Assembly: GCF_900107635.1 (NCBI RefSeq)
Contig: NZ_FNRD01000014.1
Coordinates: 1 to 64,000 of the forward strand
Reading direction: 5' to 3'
Length of the DNA: 64,000 bases
Source of the DNA: Flavobacterium gillisiae
Lineage (GTDB): Bacteria > Bacteroidota > Bacteroidia > Flavobacteriales > Flavobacteriaceae
In this document: in pieces, positions 45,814-54,941 of the stretch
Layout of the letters: each line of letters begins with the position of its first letter
How positions within the stretch are numbered: the stretch's first letter is position 1
Program-made: the position numbers and the translations under genes
Notes under the pieces: model-generated
What the model was told of the DNA's origin: nothing
Database searches by the model: none
Seen by the model: the letters and a program-made list of their open reading frames with translations, nothing else

Positions 45814-45987
45814 TCTAATTTTGTGCGTGAAATTCTAAAGAAAGATACTATCTTAAGCGTTTTATTTATTAACCATTAAAAATAAACCTACCAAATACTA
45901 ATTTTGAAAAGTATACTCTAGCGATAGAATTATATTAATCAGTTTTTAAGAAATTATTTTCCCCAAATAATAATTAAATTAAAACAA

Positions 45988-46350
45988 ATGAAAATTTTAA
46001 TAGCCGAAGATGATGAGATGATGCTTAGAACAATGGAGTTTAAGCTAAAAAGAGAAGGATTTGATGTAATTGCATGTGCCAATGGTGAAGAAGCAATTAT
46101 TAAAATAATAACGGAAATCCCAGATGTAATAATTACAGATATCATGATGCCAATAATTACGGGACTTGATATCGTTAGAAAGGTGAAAAGCGAGTTAAAA
46201 CTAGATATTCCCATAATAGTATTATCTGCTGTAGGTCTAGAGAAAACTGTTTTAGAAGCTTTCGAATTAGGAGCAGATGATTTTATAACCAAGCCTTTTA
46301 GTCCAAATGAGTTAATTGTCAGAGTAAGACGACTTATGTTAAAAGTGTAA
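45988..46350 (+). CDS. Receiver-domain response regulator
   Basis: A 120-residue receiver only. Acidic pair in IAEDDE (5-10), phosphoacceptor Asp51 in ITDIMMPIITG, switch residue S in VLSAVG and Lys in FITKPF. Wording resembles OmpR-class receivers without the winged helix. It lies 174 nt after the hybrid kinase and before a terminator, and probably ends the cluster. Confidence 0.88.
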   Translation: MKILIAEDDEMMLRTMEFKLKREGFDVIACANGEEAIIKIITEIPDVIITDIMMPIITGLDIVRKVKSELKLDIPIIVLSAVGLEKTVLEAFELGADDFITKPFSPNELIVRVRRLMLKV

Positions 46351-46400
46351 AGGTAGTTGTGTCGAATAGGGCAACGCTAATCCTTTCTTAAATATTTAAA

Positions 46401-46430
46401 AATCGTTACTTTTAGTAGCGATTTTTTTTT
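46401..46430 (+). terminator. Terminator of the phosphorelay cluster
   Basis: The stem AATCGTTACT/AGTAGCGATT (one G-T pair) around TTT is followed by T9, 50 nt after the last receiver gene. Confidence 0.75.
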
Positions 46431-46563
46431 GTGTTAAAGGGAAATAAGCAAAACGAAGTAGTTAAAATTCTTGTATGTGTTTGTATTTTAGTGTTTTATT
46501 TTCCATGTGGTGTCATTTTAGTGATTTATTACTTAGTGCATTTTTACATAACTACATTCCTTT

Positions 46564-46593
46564 TTGAACACCCAAAAAAAACAAGTACATTTG
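46564..46593 (+). promoter_or_regulatory. Promoter of the SulP transporter gene
   Basis: TTG at 46564-46566, a 19-nt spacer and TACATTTG at 46586-46593 give a full match to the Bacteroidota consensus. The leader to the start codon at 46752 would be ~150 nt. Confidence 0.65.
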
Positions 46594-46751
46594 CAGACCG
46601 AAGACAAAAAATATTTTTGTTAGTTGGTAACATTGATTTAGCCATTTCGGCAAATGACTTAGAGGTCAATTTTTTTATCGGTTTTAGAGTTTGGTGTATT
46701 ATTGCTGATTCTTTTCCAGACCATAATCTCACAAATATTTTATAAAATAGA

Positions 46752-48284
46752 ATGAAACAGTATTTCAACTTATTCGACTTTACGCAAAAAGTAAATTACA
46801 GAACGGAAGTTTTAGCCGGTTTAACCGTTGCAATGACAATGATTCCAGAATCATTATCATTTGCAATATTAGCTGGTTTCCCACCATTAGTTGGATTGTA
46901 TGCTGCATTTATAATGGGGTTAGTTACAGCTATATTTGGGGGGCGACCTGGAATGGTATCTGGTGGTGCCGGAGCAACGGTAATTGTTTTAATTGCTTTA
47001 ATGAAATCAAATGGGTTAGAATATGTATTTGCAGCTGTTGCTTTGGCAGGGGTAATACAGATTTTGATAGGCCTATTTAAGTTAGGCAAATTCATTCGAC
47101 TAGTACCACAGCCGGTTATGTTTGGTTTTGTGAATGGTTTAGCGATTATTATTTTTATGTCGCAGCTGGAGCAGTTCAAAACAATAGTAAACGGAGAAAG
47201 TGTTTGGTTATCAGGTAGCCCAATGTATATTATGCTCGGTTTAGTGGCTTTAACTATTGCGATTGTGATACTTCTTCCTAAGGTAACTAAAGCTGTTCCT
47301 TCTTCATTAGTTGCCATTATTGTGGTTTTTGGATTGGTGTTAGGATTGGGAATTGATACAAAAACAGTTGCTGACATTGCTTCAGTAAGCGGTGGTTTTC
47401 CACCATTTCATATTCCAGATATTACTTTAAGTTTTGAAACATTAAAAATAATTTTCCCATACGCACTTATTATGGCCTCAGTAGGACTAACAGAGGGATT
47501 ATTGACGTTAAACCTAGTTGATGAAATGACGGGAACAAAAGGGAGTGGAAATCGCGAATGTATTGCGCAAGGAAGTGCTAATATTTTAAATGGTTTTTTC
47601 TTTGGAATGGGAGGTTGTCCTATGATCGCTCAAACTTTGGTTAATCTTTCAGCTGGTTCAAGGGCTCGTTTGTCAGGGATAGTTGCTGCATTAGCGATTC
47701 TTGTTATCATTTTGTTTGGAGCGCCCGTTATTGAACTATTGCCTATAGCGGCTTTGGTAGGAGTCATGATAATGGTGGCGATAGGTACATTTGAATGGAT
47801 TAGTTTTAAAATAATCAATAAAATGCCTAAGCACGATATCTTTGTTGGAGTCTTGGTGGCAATCATTACTATTCTATTACATAATTTGGCATTGGCAGTT
47901 TTGATCGGAGTGATCATTTCCGCTTTAGTTTTTGCTTGGGAGAGTGCTAAACGCATACGTGCTAGAAAATATATCGATGATAAAGGGATAAAGCATTATG
48001 AAATATATGGACCTTTATTTTTTGGTTCTACTACTGCTTTTGCCGAAAAATTTGACGTGCTTGATGATCCTGAGGAAGTAATTGTTGACTTTAAAGAGAG
48101 TAAAATTACTGATATGAGTGCCATTGACGCCGTAAATAAATTAACAGAACGCTATGCAAAAGTGGGTAAAAAGATCCATTTGAGACATTTAAGTGCTGAC
48201 TGTCGTCAGTTACTTCATGATGCAGACAAGGTTATTGATATTAATATCATTGAAGATCCTACATATAAAGTAGCTGCTAATTAA
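46752..48284 (+). CDS. SulP family anion transporter
   Basis: A 510-residue SLC26/SulP protein: about 12 membrane helices (residues 20-395) with the SulP signatures AGLTVAMTMIPESLSFAILAG and GLYAAFIMGLVTAIFGG, followed by a C-terminal STAS domain (about 410-500, VIVDFKESKITDMSAIDAV). Family members move sulfate, bicarbonate or other anions with Na+ or H+. Bacterial members without adjacent sulfur or carbonic anhydrase genes, as here, are often of unknown substrate. No cys genes are close by. Monocistronic with its own promoter and terminator. Confidence 0.9.
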   Translation: MKQYFNLFDFTQKVNYRTEVLAGLTVAMTMIPESLSFAILAGFPPLVGLYAAFIMGLVTAIFGGRPGMVSGGAGATVIVLIALMKSNGLEYVFAAVALAGVIQILIGLFKLGKFIRLVPQPVMFGFVNGLAIIIFMSQLEQFKTIVNGESVWLSGSPMYIMLGLVALTIAIVILLPKVTKAVPSSLVAIIVVFGLVLGLGIDTKTVADIASVSGGFPPFHIPDITLSFETLKIIFPYALIMASVGLTEGLLTLNLVDEMTGTKGSGNRECIAQGSANILNGFFFGMGGCPMIAQTLVNLSAGSRARLSGIVAALAILVIILFGAPVIELLPIAALVGVMIMVAIGTFEWISFKIINKMPKHDIFVGVLVAIITILLHNLALAVLIGVIISALVFAWESAKRIRARKYIDDKGIKHYEIYGPLFFGSTTAFAEKFDVLDDPEEVIVDFKESKITDMSAIDAVNKLTERYAKVGKKIHLRHLSADCRQLLHDADKVIDINIIEDPTYKVAAN

Positions 48285-48421
48285 AGCCTGAATAATTTAG
48301 GGTTTTTATCCACTTATTTTAAGATGATTAAATGAATTTTATAGAAACTGCTGCTATTTATTTTTCTTTGCATTTTAGTTTTTTTGTAACACTATTTTGG
48401 GATCGAATATAGCGACAAATA

Positions 48422-48461
48422 AAAAGCGAGCTCATTTATAATATTAAATGAGCTCGCTTTT
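48422..48461 (+). terminator. Terminator after the SulP gene
   Basis: A 17-bp perfect stem (48422-48438 / 48445-48461, AAAAGCGAGCTCATTTA and complement) is followed by a T-rich run, ~140 nt after the stop codon. Confidence 0.75.
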
Positions 48462-48555
48462 CTTTTTTAGGAACTGTGAAAGTACCTCAGTATAGTAATG
48501 TATTGCTTTTTAGCAATTAAGGCTAGTTTGACAGTCTACATTCCACAATGATTGA

Positions 48556-48870
48556 TTAATGATTATTCAAACGACCTAATGTGCTGTCAAGTGATGTTTT
48601 TAATTTGGTAATTGCGCCTTTCACTGCTAGCTCATGATTGTTAGCATGATTTGAAACAAGAATTGGTTTCATTCCTTCAAGACGTGCTTCTAGTTTACAC
48701 AGTTTGTCATTTTGTCCTTCTTTGTGTCCATTTTCATCTGAAAAATGAGCTTCTATCCTTGTGATGTGCGCACCAAATCTGCTTAATTCTTCAGTTAGTA
48801 AGGTATTTAATTGTGCTCTGAATGCTTCGTGTAATGTTAAGTTGTTGTCTGAATTTAATTGAATAGTCAT
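48556..48870 (-). CDS. HPF/RaiA-like ribosome-associated protein
   Basis: A 104-residue protein whose first half has the beta-alpha-beta pattern of ribosome hibernation factors (ITRIEAHFSDENGHKEGQNDKLCKLEARLEG) with a C-terminal helix (AVKGAITKLKTSLDSTLGRL). It is about the size of short HPF. Members of this branch are often annotated as HPF/RaiA family proteins. Ribosome binding is known for the family but not shown here. The gene stands alone, flanked by noncoding gaps. Confidence 0.75.
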   Translation of the reverse strand: MTIQLNSDNNLTLHEAFRAQLNTLLTEELSRFGAHITRIEAHFSDENGHKEGQNDKLCKLEARLEGMKPILVSNHANNHELAVKGAITKLKTSLDSTLGRLNNH

Positions 48871-49200
48871 AAATGAATTTTTTTGTTATTTATTTTTTTG
48901 TTTAAAGAAGGTTAGTCAAATTAAAATAATGCTTTTCGACAATACTTCTGCAATTTGGGATACTCTTATCCTACTAATGTACAAAATTTGTCAGTACCGT
49001 TTTTTAAATGCAATTCCTTCTTTACACTTAATTTGTTATTATGTAAATTTAAGTATTATCGGACGAAAAGTGTTACATCTAAGCAAAAATAAATTATATG
49101 ATTCACACATATAAGGGATACTATTCCGCAGCATGGGTATATAAAAAAGAATATATAGAAAAATGTATTTGAAGTCTCTTGAAGTTGCGAGAGCTTTAAT
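48871..49200. other. Intergenic region without recognised genes
   Basis: A 330-bp A+T-rich gap. A short plus-strand frame in it has no promoter-like element or recognisable product. Nothing else is supported. Confidence 0.5.
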
Positions 49201-49824
49201 TTAATAGTAAATATCTAGAATGATGCTGCGTTTTGAATCGTCAATTCGTTTTTCAATTCGTTGATAATATTGTTCATTTACCATCGGACAGCCAAAACTA
49301 TATCCTATTTGATCATTCTGTTCTTCATAAGGTACATCGGTGCTTTTATGGAGAACAATATTCCTAGAGAACGATTTGTTGTTAGTAGCATCTAATCCGT
49401 ATAATTTGTAGGCTTTACCATATTGTCCATTATAACTGTTTCCGATGCTATAACTGCCTAAGGAGGTACAAAGCGAGCCATTTTCATTACTGAATTTTTG
49501 GTTTCCATCGCTTTTTATTCGAGAACCAAAACCATGGGCTACTAACCCTTGATCTAGTAGTACATCGTTTTTTAGATCATAAACAAAAAACCTATTTTTT
49601 CCTGACATCACTTCCATGTCTATAAAAAAGGCGATTTCTTGATTGTAATTGGAATTACTGCGAACTAAATCCTTGATTCTTTTTACATGTTGCAAAAGTT
49701 TTTCTTCGGTTGCGCTATTCAATTCAATATAGGCAAAAGGATTACCATCAATATTTTTTGCAAATATGTTGGCGCTCAAAAAGAAGAGTCCTATTGACAG
49801 CGAAACAAAGAATAGCTTTCTCAT
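49201..49824 (-). CDS. Murein L,D-transpeptidase catalytic domain protein (YkuD_2 family)
   Basis: A 207-residue secreted protein with a 22-residue signal peptide (MRKLFFVSLSIGLFFLSANIFA). The C-terminal ~130 residues show the catalytic pattern HKSTDVPYEE...GYSFGCPMVNEQYY, with Cys in S-x-GC and the upstream His. This matches the L,D-transpeptidase-like YkuD_2 family of Bacteroidota. It may cross-link or modify peptidoglycan. Monocistronic, with a TAACTTTG box 34 nt upstream. Confidence 0.8.
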   Translation of the reverse strand: MRKLFFVSLSIGLFFLSANIFAKNIDGNPFAYIELNSATEEKLLQHVKRIKDLVRSNSNYNQEIAFFIDMEVMSGKNRFFVYDLKNDVLLDQGLVAHGFGSRIKSDGNQKFSNENGSLCTSLGSYSIGNSYNGQYGKAYKLYGLDATNNKSFSRNIVLHKSTDVPYEEQNDQIGYSFGCPMVNEQYYQRIEKRIDDSKRSIILDIYY

Positions 49825-49857
49825 TTTGCAGGGGTATTAAATTATTGAACTGCTTTA

Positions 49858-49865
49858 CAAAGTTA
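49858..49865 (-). promoter_or_regulatory. Candidate -7 box of the L,D-transpeptidase-like gene
   Basis: On the minus strand it reads TAACTTTG, 34 nt before the start codon. Confidence 0.4.
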
Positions 49866-49951
49866 AGAAAAACAAAGTTGTGGCGCGTTGAAAATCAGTA
49901 TTTTAACAAATGCAAGGTAAAGATTACCTCTTTAAATTGTTTTATTAGAGC

Positions 49952-50488
49952 CTAAATAGATTTATACATCCGGTACATCCCTCTTAAAATGGGGTGGATT
50001 AGTTCATATTCTAATTCGAATGTACCGCAAATTTTGTAGTCCATTTTTTCATAAAACTGCAATGCTTTTTTCTGGGTATCTATGGCTTCCAACCATAAAA
50101 AGGAGTGGCCATTAGCTGCGAGTCTATTTTCTGCCCAATAGATAAGACTTTTTCCGATGCCTTTCCCATGAAAAGCGGGGTCGAGATAAATTCGATCTAG
50201 TTTTGCAGACTTTCTATCTTTATATTCAACCAAAGTAACACTTTCGATTAGTTTTAATATCCCAATTGCTTCACATTGATAATAGACAAAATAATACGAA
50301 GAATTAGGAGTTGCGAGGTCTCTTTCTAGATTAGCGTAGGAATATATTTTATTCATATACCAGGCACCGGCATCGAACCATAAATGACGGTATTCTGGAA
50401 GATATATTTTAGACATTAAGGCGAACAGTTTTTCCTGGTCATCAATTGAAATTGGCTTTAACGTAATCGTGTCGGATACTGCTATCAT
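49952..50488 (-). CDS. GNAT family N-acetyltransferase
   Basis: A 178-residue GNAT protein with motif A at about 99-112 (YLDPAFHGKGIGKSL) and the following ALQFYEKMDYK segment. An N-terminal region (ISIDDQEKLFALMSKIYLPEYRHLW) resembles the Rv/PaiA-like branch. Substrate unknown. Monocistronic. Confidence 0.82.
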   Translation of the reverse strand: MIAVSDTITLKPISIDDQEKLFALMSKIYLPEYRHLWFDAGAWYMNKIYSYANLERDLATPNSSYYFVYYQCEAIGILKLIESVTLVEYKDRKSAKLDRIYLDPAFHGKGIGKSLIYWAENRLAANGHSFLWLEAIDTQKKALQFYEKMDYKICGTFELEYELIHPILRGMYRMYKSI

Positions 50489-50802
50489 GTTTTTATTATT
50501 CGTTTTCTTTTTGATTTAGTATATCAAATAGCTCTATTCTTAAGCAAAAAGATCATTTACCGTAAAAGTAAGGAATGCTAGGAAAAAGTCTCTTTTTTGT
50601 CCCAATTTTATTCAAATAATCAGGTGACAAGAAAACGAAAGTGGTGTTGCTCATATTGGGCTGTTAAAATTTTCGACATTAAAGTGCTCAATTTTATAAA
50701 TTTGGAGAACTCTGTACAATTGCGATTCTAATATAGGTTTTCAAAAAGGTTCATTTATTTTGTATAGGTTGGGTTCGCCAGTTATTGTAGTTTCCATAGA
50801 GA

Positions 50803-50833
50803 TTATCTATAAGTATATAAAATCTATAGATAA
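50803..50833 (+). promoter_or_regulatory. Inverted repeat upstream of katG (candidate operator)
   Basis: 9-bp arms TTATCTATA and TATAGATAA (50803-50811, 50825-50833) around a 13-nt spacer, ending 21 nt before the TAAATTTG box. This is where a -35-region regulator would bind. PerR and OxyR both regulate catalase-peroxidases in Bacteroidota; neither consensus is clearly met. Confidence 0.4.
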
Positions 50834-50854
50834 AAAATATCGAAAATGTTTTTG

Positions 50855-50862
50855 TAAATTTG
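50855..50862 (+). promoter_or_regulatory. Candidate -7 box of katG
   Basis: TAAATTTG fits TAnnTTTG, about 30 nt before the katG start. A second such box lies at 50697-50704. Confidence 0.4.
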
Positions 50863-50891
50863 GAAAAGCAATCAACGTAAATTCAATAAAA

Positions 50892-53129
50892 ATGGAAGAA
50901 AATAAACAATCAAGCGGATCGTCTTATAATACAAACAGCGAAAGCAAGTGCCCCTTTTCAGGAGGCGCTGCAAAGCAAAGTGCCGGTTCTGGTACTACTA
51001 ATAAGGACTGGTGGCCAAATCAATTAAAATTAAACATACTTCGTCAACACGCAGCGCCGTCGAATCCGATGGGTGAAAGTTTTAATTACGCAGCTGAGTT
51101 TAAAAGTCTGGATCTCGATGCGGTGAAGAAAGATATCTTCGCTCTAATGACAAACTCTCAAGAATGGTGGCCAGCAGATTATGGTCATTATGGACCGTTC
51201 TTTATTAGAATGGCTTGGCACAGTGCAGGTACCTATCGTACAGCAGATGGCCGTGGTGGTGCGAGTTCTGGTTCCCAGCGTTTTGCACCGCTTAACAGTT
51301 GGCCTGACAATGTGAACTTAGATAAGGCGCGTTTGTTACTATGGCCAATCAAACAAAAATATGGTAAGAAAATTTCATGGGCCGACCTTATGATCTTAAC
51401 TGGTAACTGCGCTATCGAATCAATGGGTTTAAAGACTTTTGGTTTTGGTGGTGGACGTGAGGATATTTGGCAATCTGAAGAAGACATCTATTGGGGTTCT
51501 GAAGGGAAATGGTTAGATGACAAGCGCCATACTGGTGACAATGAGTTAGAAAACCCTCTTGCTGCCGTTCAGATGGGACTTATATATGTAAACCCTGAAG
51601 GACCAAATGGTAATCCTGATCCACTGGCATCTGCACGTGATATTCGAGATACATTTGAGCGTATGGCTATGAATGATGAAGAAACTGTTGCCCTTATTGC
51701 TGGGGGACATACTTTTGGAAAAACGCATGGTGCTGCTGATCCAGACAAATATGTTGGACCGGAACCTGCAGCAGCAGGAATTGAGGCGCAAGGTCTTGGT
51801 TGGAAAAATAATTTTGGTAGTGGAAATGGGGAACAAACTATTTCAAGTGGGCTAGAGGGCGCTTGGACTACTACACCTACAAAGTGGAGTAACAATTATT
51901 TCGAGAACCTTTTTGGATTCGAATGGGAGCTTACCAAGAGTCCAGCTGGAGCACATCAATGGCAGCCGAAAAATGGAGCAGGCGCGGGTACCGTACCAGA
52001 TGCTCACAATCCGTCAAAGAGTCACGCACCTTTTATGCTTACAAGTGATATTGCTTTGAGAATGGATCCTATTTATGAGCCAATTTCTAGACACTTTTTT
52101 GAAAATCCTGATAAATTTGCAGATGCCTTTACTCGTGCTTGGTTTAAACTGACGCACCGTGATATGGGACCTATAGAACGTTACCTTGGACCAGAAGTTC
52201 CAAAAGAGGAATTAATCTGGCAAGATCGCATTGCAGCTGTAACACACCAACTAATTGACAATACAGATATAGCAGCGCTAAAGACTAAAATACTTGATTC
52301 AGGGTTAACTGTGTCACAATTGGTATCTACCGCTTGGGCTTCGGCATCAACTTTCCGTGGGTCTGATAAACGTGGTGGTGCAAACGGTGCACACATACGC
52401 CTTGCACCTCAAAAAGATTGGGAAGTTAATGACCCTGCTCAGCTAGCGAAAGTATTGCAGACACTTGAACATATTCAGTCAGAATTTAATAATAGTCAGT
52501 CGGGGAACAAGAAGGTTTCAATTGCCGACTTGATTGTCTTGGGTGGATGTGCCGCTATTGAAAAGGCTGCAAAAAGCGCAGGTCATACTGTGACAGTTCC
52601 ATTTACGCCAGGGCGTGGTGATGCATCACAAGAGCAAACAGACGTGCAAGCATTTGCTGTTCTTGAGCCTCAAGCAGATGGTTTTCGTAACTATTTGAAG
52701 GCGAATTATACGATATCAGCAGAGGAAATGCTGGTTGACAAGGCACAATTGATGACACTTTCTGTACCTGAGTTGACCGTTCTTCTTGGTGGGATGCGAG
52801 TTCTGAACACGAACTTTGATCACTCTACACATGGTGTGTTTACTAAACGTCCAGAAGTGCTTACTAATGATTTCTTCTTGAACTTACTTGATATGGGAAC
52901 AACATGGAAAGCAGTTTCTGAGGATGAAAAAGTATTTGAAGGTCGCAATCGTATTACAGGAGAAGTAAAAGGAACTGGAACTCGTGCAGATCTTATATTC
53001 GGTTCGAATTCAGAGTTACGTGCTATTGCTGAAGTCTATGGATGCGCTGATTCATCAGAGAAGTTCGTAAAAGACTTTGTGACTGCTTGGGATAAAGTGA
53101 TGAACCTAGATCGTTTTGATATCGTCTAA
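50892..53129 (+). CDS. katG: Catalase-peroxidase
   Basis: A 745-residue bifunctional heme enzyme. The start at 50892 (MEENKQSSGSS) is preferred over longer in-frame starts because the N-terminus CPFSGGAAK follows, as in KatG proteins; the -7 box lies ~30 nt upstream. Distal site R106-M-A-W109-H110 in FIRMAWHSAGTYR, proximal His in ALIAGGHTFGKTHG, and the second, degenerate peroxidase half are present, so the protein is complete. It destroys peroxide in the cytoplasm. A terminator follows. Confidence 0.95.
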   Translation: MEENKQSSGSSYNTNSESKCPFSGGAAKQSAGSGTTNKDWWPNQLKLNILRQHAAPSNPMGESFNYAAEFKSLDLDAVKKDIFALMTNSQEWWPADYGHYGPFFIRMAWHSAGTYRTADGRGGASSGSQRFAPLNSWPDNVNLDKARLLLWPIKQKYGKKISWADLMILTGNCAIESMGLKTFGFGGGREDIWQSEEDIYWGSEGKWLDDKRHTGDNELENPLAAVQMGLIYVNPEGPNGNPDPLASARDIRDTFERMAMNDEETVALIAGGHTFGKTHGAADPDKYVGPEPAAAGIEAQGLGWKNNFGSGNGEQTISSGLEGAWTTTPTKWSNNYFENLFGFEWELTKSPAGAHQWQPKNGAGAGTVPDAHNPSKSHAPFMLTSDIALRMDPIYEPISRHFFENPDKFADAFTRAWFKLTHRDMGPIERYLGPEVPKEELIWQDRIAAVTHQLIDNTDIAALKTKILDSGLTVSQLVSTAWASASTFRGSDKRGGANGAHIRLAPQKDWEVNDPAQLAKVLQTLEHIQSEFNNSQSGNKKVSIADLIVLGGCAAIEKAAKSAGHTVTVPFTPGRGDASQEQTDVQAFAVLEPQADGFRNYLKANYTISAEEMLVDKAQLMTLSVPELTVLLGGMRVLNTNFDHSTHGVFTKRPEVLTNDFFLNLLDMGTTWKAVSEDEKVFEGRNRITGEVKGTGTRADLIFGSNSELRAIAEVYGCADSSEKFVKDFVTAWDKVMNLDRFDIV

Positions 53130-53163
53130 TAGATCGCAAGACCAATAATAATTTTATAAAAAG

Positions 53164-53193
53164 AAGTGGTCCGGTAACGGGCCACTTTTTTGT
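53164..53193 (+). terminator. Terminator after katG
   Basis: The stem AAGTGGTCC/GGGCCACTT around GGTAAC is followed by T6. Confidence 0.75.
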
Positions 53194-53266
53194 TTTGTAG
53201 TATGAAGGCTTTCGCAAATTTATAAAAGTACCGAAAGACTGGACGTAGTCATTGTTTTTCCTAATT

Positions 53267-53629
53267 TTAATAGGTAAAAAATTCTCCAATATGCCATAGA
53301 ATACCAGAGGGATCGTGCAAGAAACATTCTTTACCCCAGTCGTATTCCTGAATGGGAACAAGTTTCACATCAGTATATTTAGTGGTAAGGTCTAGGGTTA
53401 CAAGTGTTGCCCAAAAATCATCGACATTATCTACTTCTAAAAAAAGCATAGAATTGTCTATCCAATCACGAACGTAAGCATCTTGCAAATAAAAGGCTAC
53501 GTCTTCCATTTTGAATACAGACATCTTATTACCCAAAATAGTTTCTTCAAAGCCCAATTCAAGATAAAAATTTCGCGACAATTCAAAGTCTTTGGCACCA
53601 ATAAAAGGGCGAATCGATTTAGTTTTCAT
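53267..53629 (-). CDS. VOC family protein (glyoxalase/bleomycin resistance type)
   Basis: A 120-residue single VOC-fold protein of two beta-alpha-beta-beta-beta modules (IRPFIGAKDFELSRNFYLELGF, then EVDNVDDFWATLV, and the C-terminal HDPSGILWHIGEF). Metal ligands are only partly recognisable. Family members include glyoxalase I and antibiotic-binding proteins, so no enzymatic function can be assigned. Monocistronic and convergent with katG. Confidence 0.8.
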   Translation of the reverse strand: MKTKSIRPFIGAKDFELSRNFYLELGFEETILGNKMSVFKMEDVAFYLQDAYVRDWIDNSMLFLEVDNVDDFWATLVTLDLTTKYTDVKLVPIQEYDWGKECFLHDPSGILWHIGEFFTY

Positions 53630-53736
53630 AGGTTAGTTTTACAGCGTCCCGCGTATTAGCGTAAAGTTACATTTTTTCATGATTAACTTGATAGGATGCT
53701 GCGATGTCAAATTTTGCAATAAGTTCTAAAAGAGGT

Positions 53737-53760
53737 GCTTCACTCATTGTTAAGTGAAGC
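53737..53760 (-). terminator. Hairpin downstream of the two small membrane proteins
   Basis: The 8-bp stem GCTTCACT/AGTGAAGC, read on the minus strand, is followed by a weak T-rich stretch, 16 nt after the 43-residue ORF. Confidence 0.5.
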
Positions 53761-53776
53761 CCTATAATAGAGTTGG

Positions 53777-53908
53777 TTATAATTTACTATCCTTAATCTT
53801 TTTTTCCAGTTCTGCGTCTTTTTCACTAGTACTTGTTAAAGCATAAGCAAATGCAACACCAAACAATAAGGTGATTATTCCTGCGAAATAGGGTATAAAA
53901 TCAGTCAT
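53777..53908 (-). CDS. 43-residue membrane protein
   Basis: A short ORF (MTDFIPYFAGIITLLFGVAFAYALT, then a charged tail with EKDAELEKKIKDSKL). One transmembrane helix at about 5-24 is followed by a soluble tail. Its start overlaps the end of the neighbouring 61-residue gene by 8 nt, indicating translational coupling. Unknown function. Real gene status is supported by the coupling and a downstream hairpin. Confidence 0.6.
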   Translation of the reverse strand: MTDFIPYFAGIITLLFGVAFAYALTSTSEKDAELEKKIKDSKL

Positions 53909-54086
53909 TTTTTTTTCTTTTTATTAGATGTAAGTAAATGCCAAAACAAAGTATTGATGGTACCCAAAGTCCGATGAAAATCGCATGATTTTCGTGGCCA
54001 TTAAAAAATAAAATTTCAGAGTACACTAATGAAGCAAAGGCCGCAATAAATAGCAACTTATCAGTCAAGTTAAATTTATAAAACAT
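53901..54086 (-). CDS. 61-residue membrane protein
   Basis: Two hydrophobic segments (residues 10-27 and 34-50) and a basic end (LIKRKKND). No recognised domain. Overlaps the 43-residue membrane protein by 8 nt; the pair probably form a small complex or transporter accessory. The region upstream (54087-54312) shows hairpins, including AACCGTT/AACGGTT, but no gene. Confidence 0.65.
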   Translation of the reverse strand: MFYKFNLTDKLLFIAAFASLVYSEILFFNGHENHAIFIGLWVPSILCFGIYLHLIKRKKND

Positions 54087-54266
54087 AGTTTATTAATTAT
54101 TTTAGTCCTACATGTATGGCTTGTCGGATGACGCCCCGTTTTTTTTAGTGGGTTCTGGACTCCACGTTTTAAAGCGATTACTGTAATATGAGATGACCAT
54201 GTCAGGTTCTTAAGCGAACTGGCTTGTATTATGGACCAACTTATTATAGCCTTAGTTGGTAGAATA

Positions 54267-54290
54267 AACCGTTACACTGCTGCAACGGTT
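54267..54290 (-). terminator. Hairpin after the fasciclin gene
   Basis: The 7-bp stem AACCGTT/AACGGTT, read on the minus strand, is followed by a moderate T run, 22 nt past the stop codon. Confidence 0.5.
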
Positions 54291-54312
54291 CTTAAATAAA
54301 GAAGTTAAAATT

Positions 54313-54897
54313 TTATTTAGGCATTACCACGGTATCGATGGCATGAATAACTCCATTGGAAGCAGCTACATCAGCAAGAACAACTGTTGCAGTTCCGCCA
54401 TTAGCATCAGTTAACATCACTTTTCCGTCTTTCAAGCTTAAAGCTATTGTACCTCCCTGAACAGTTGTAACAGTGTATTTTCCGTTATTTTTGTTTATTG
54501 CATCAATTACTGTTGTAGCGTCAAACTTCCCTGCTACTACGTGATACTTTAAAATAGCTTGCAATTTATTTAAACTTTCTGGTTTCAATAAGCTGTCTAG
54601 AGTTCCTGCTGGAAGTTTTGCAAATGCAGCGTTATTTGGTGCGAAAACCGTAAATGGACCGTCACTACTTAATGTTTCAACTAATCCAGCTGATGTTACT
54701 GCTGTTACAAGCGTTGAGAAATCTGCATTTCCAGCAGCTACACCTACGATGTTTGGAGTCTCAACAACTGCGGTTGTGTCCATTGCTACTGTTGTTGAAT
54801 CTGCCATCTCCGTCGATTCAGCTTCTTTTTTTTGACCACAAGAAGCAGTTATTACTCCTACTAATACAAATGCACTAATTGTTTTTACTAATTTCAT
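54313..54897 (-). CDS. Fasciclin-domain lipoprotein
   Basis: A 194-residue lipoprotein: signal with lipobox ITASC (Cys20), a Thr/Ser-rich linker, then one FAS1 domain (about 52-190, FTVFAPNNAAFAKLPAGTLDSLL and the ILKYHVV segment). FAS1 domains mediate adhesion or protein contacts, here probably at the outer membrane or cell surface. A TACCTTTG box lies ~37 nt upstream. Monocistronic. Confidence 0.87.
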   Translation of the reverse strand: MKLVKTISAFVLVGVITASCGQKKEAESTEMADSTTVAMDTTAVVETPNIVGVAAGNADFSTLVTAVTSAGLVETLSSDGPFTVFAPNNAAFAKLPAGTLDSLLKPESLNKLQAILKYHVVAGKFDATTVIDAINKNNGKYTVTTVQGGTIALSLKDGKVMLTDANGGTATVVLADVAASNGVIHAIDTVVMPK

Positions 54898-54933
54898 AGC
54901 TAATATTTTAAGTTTAAATTAAATTAAGATACT

Positions 54934-54941
54934 CAAAGGTA
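54934..54941 (-). promoter_or_regulatory. Candidate -7 box of the fasciclin gene
   Basis: On the minus strand it reads TACCTTTG, 37 nt before the start codon. Confidence 0.45.

Noticed and set aside
46431..46745. A 104-codon plus-strand frame between the response regulator and the SulP gene
   Set aside because: It starts with GTG right after a terminator and contains the strong SulP promoter (46564-46593), so it is more likely a leader region than a gene.
48929..49114. A 61-codon plus-strand frame in the gap after the HPF-like gene
   Set aside because: No promoter or family resemblance; low complexity A/T-rich DNA gives such frames by chance.
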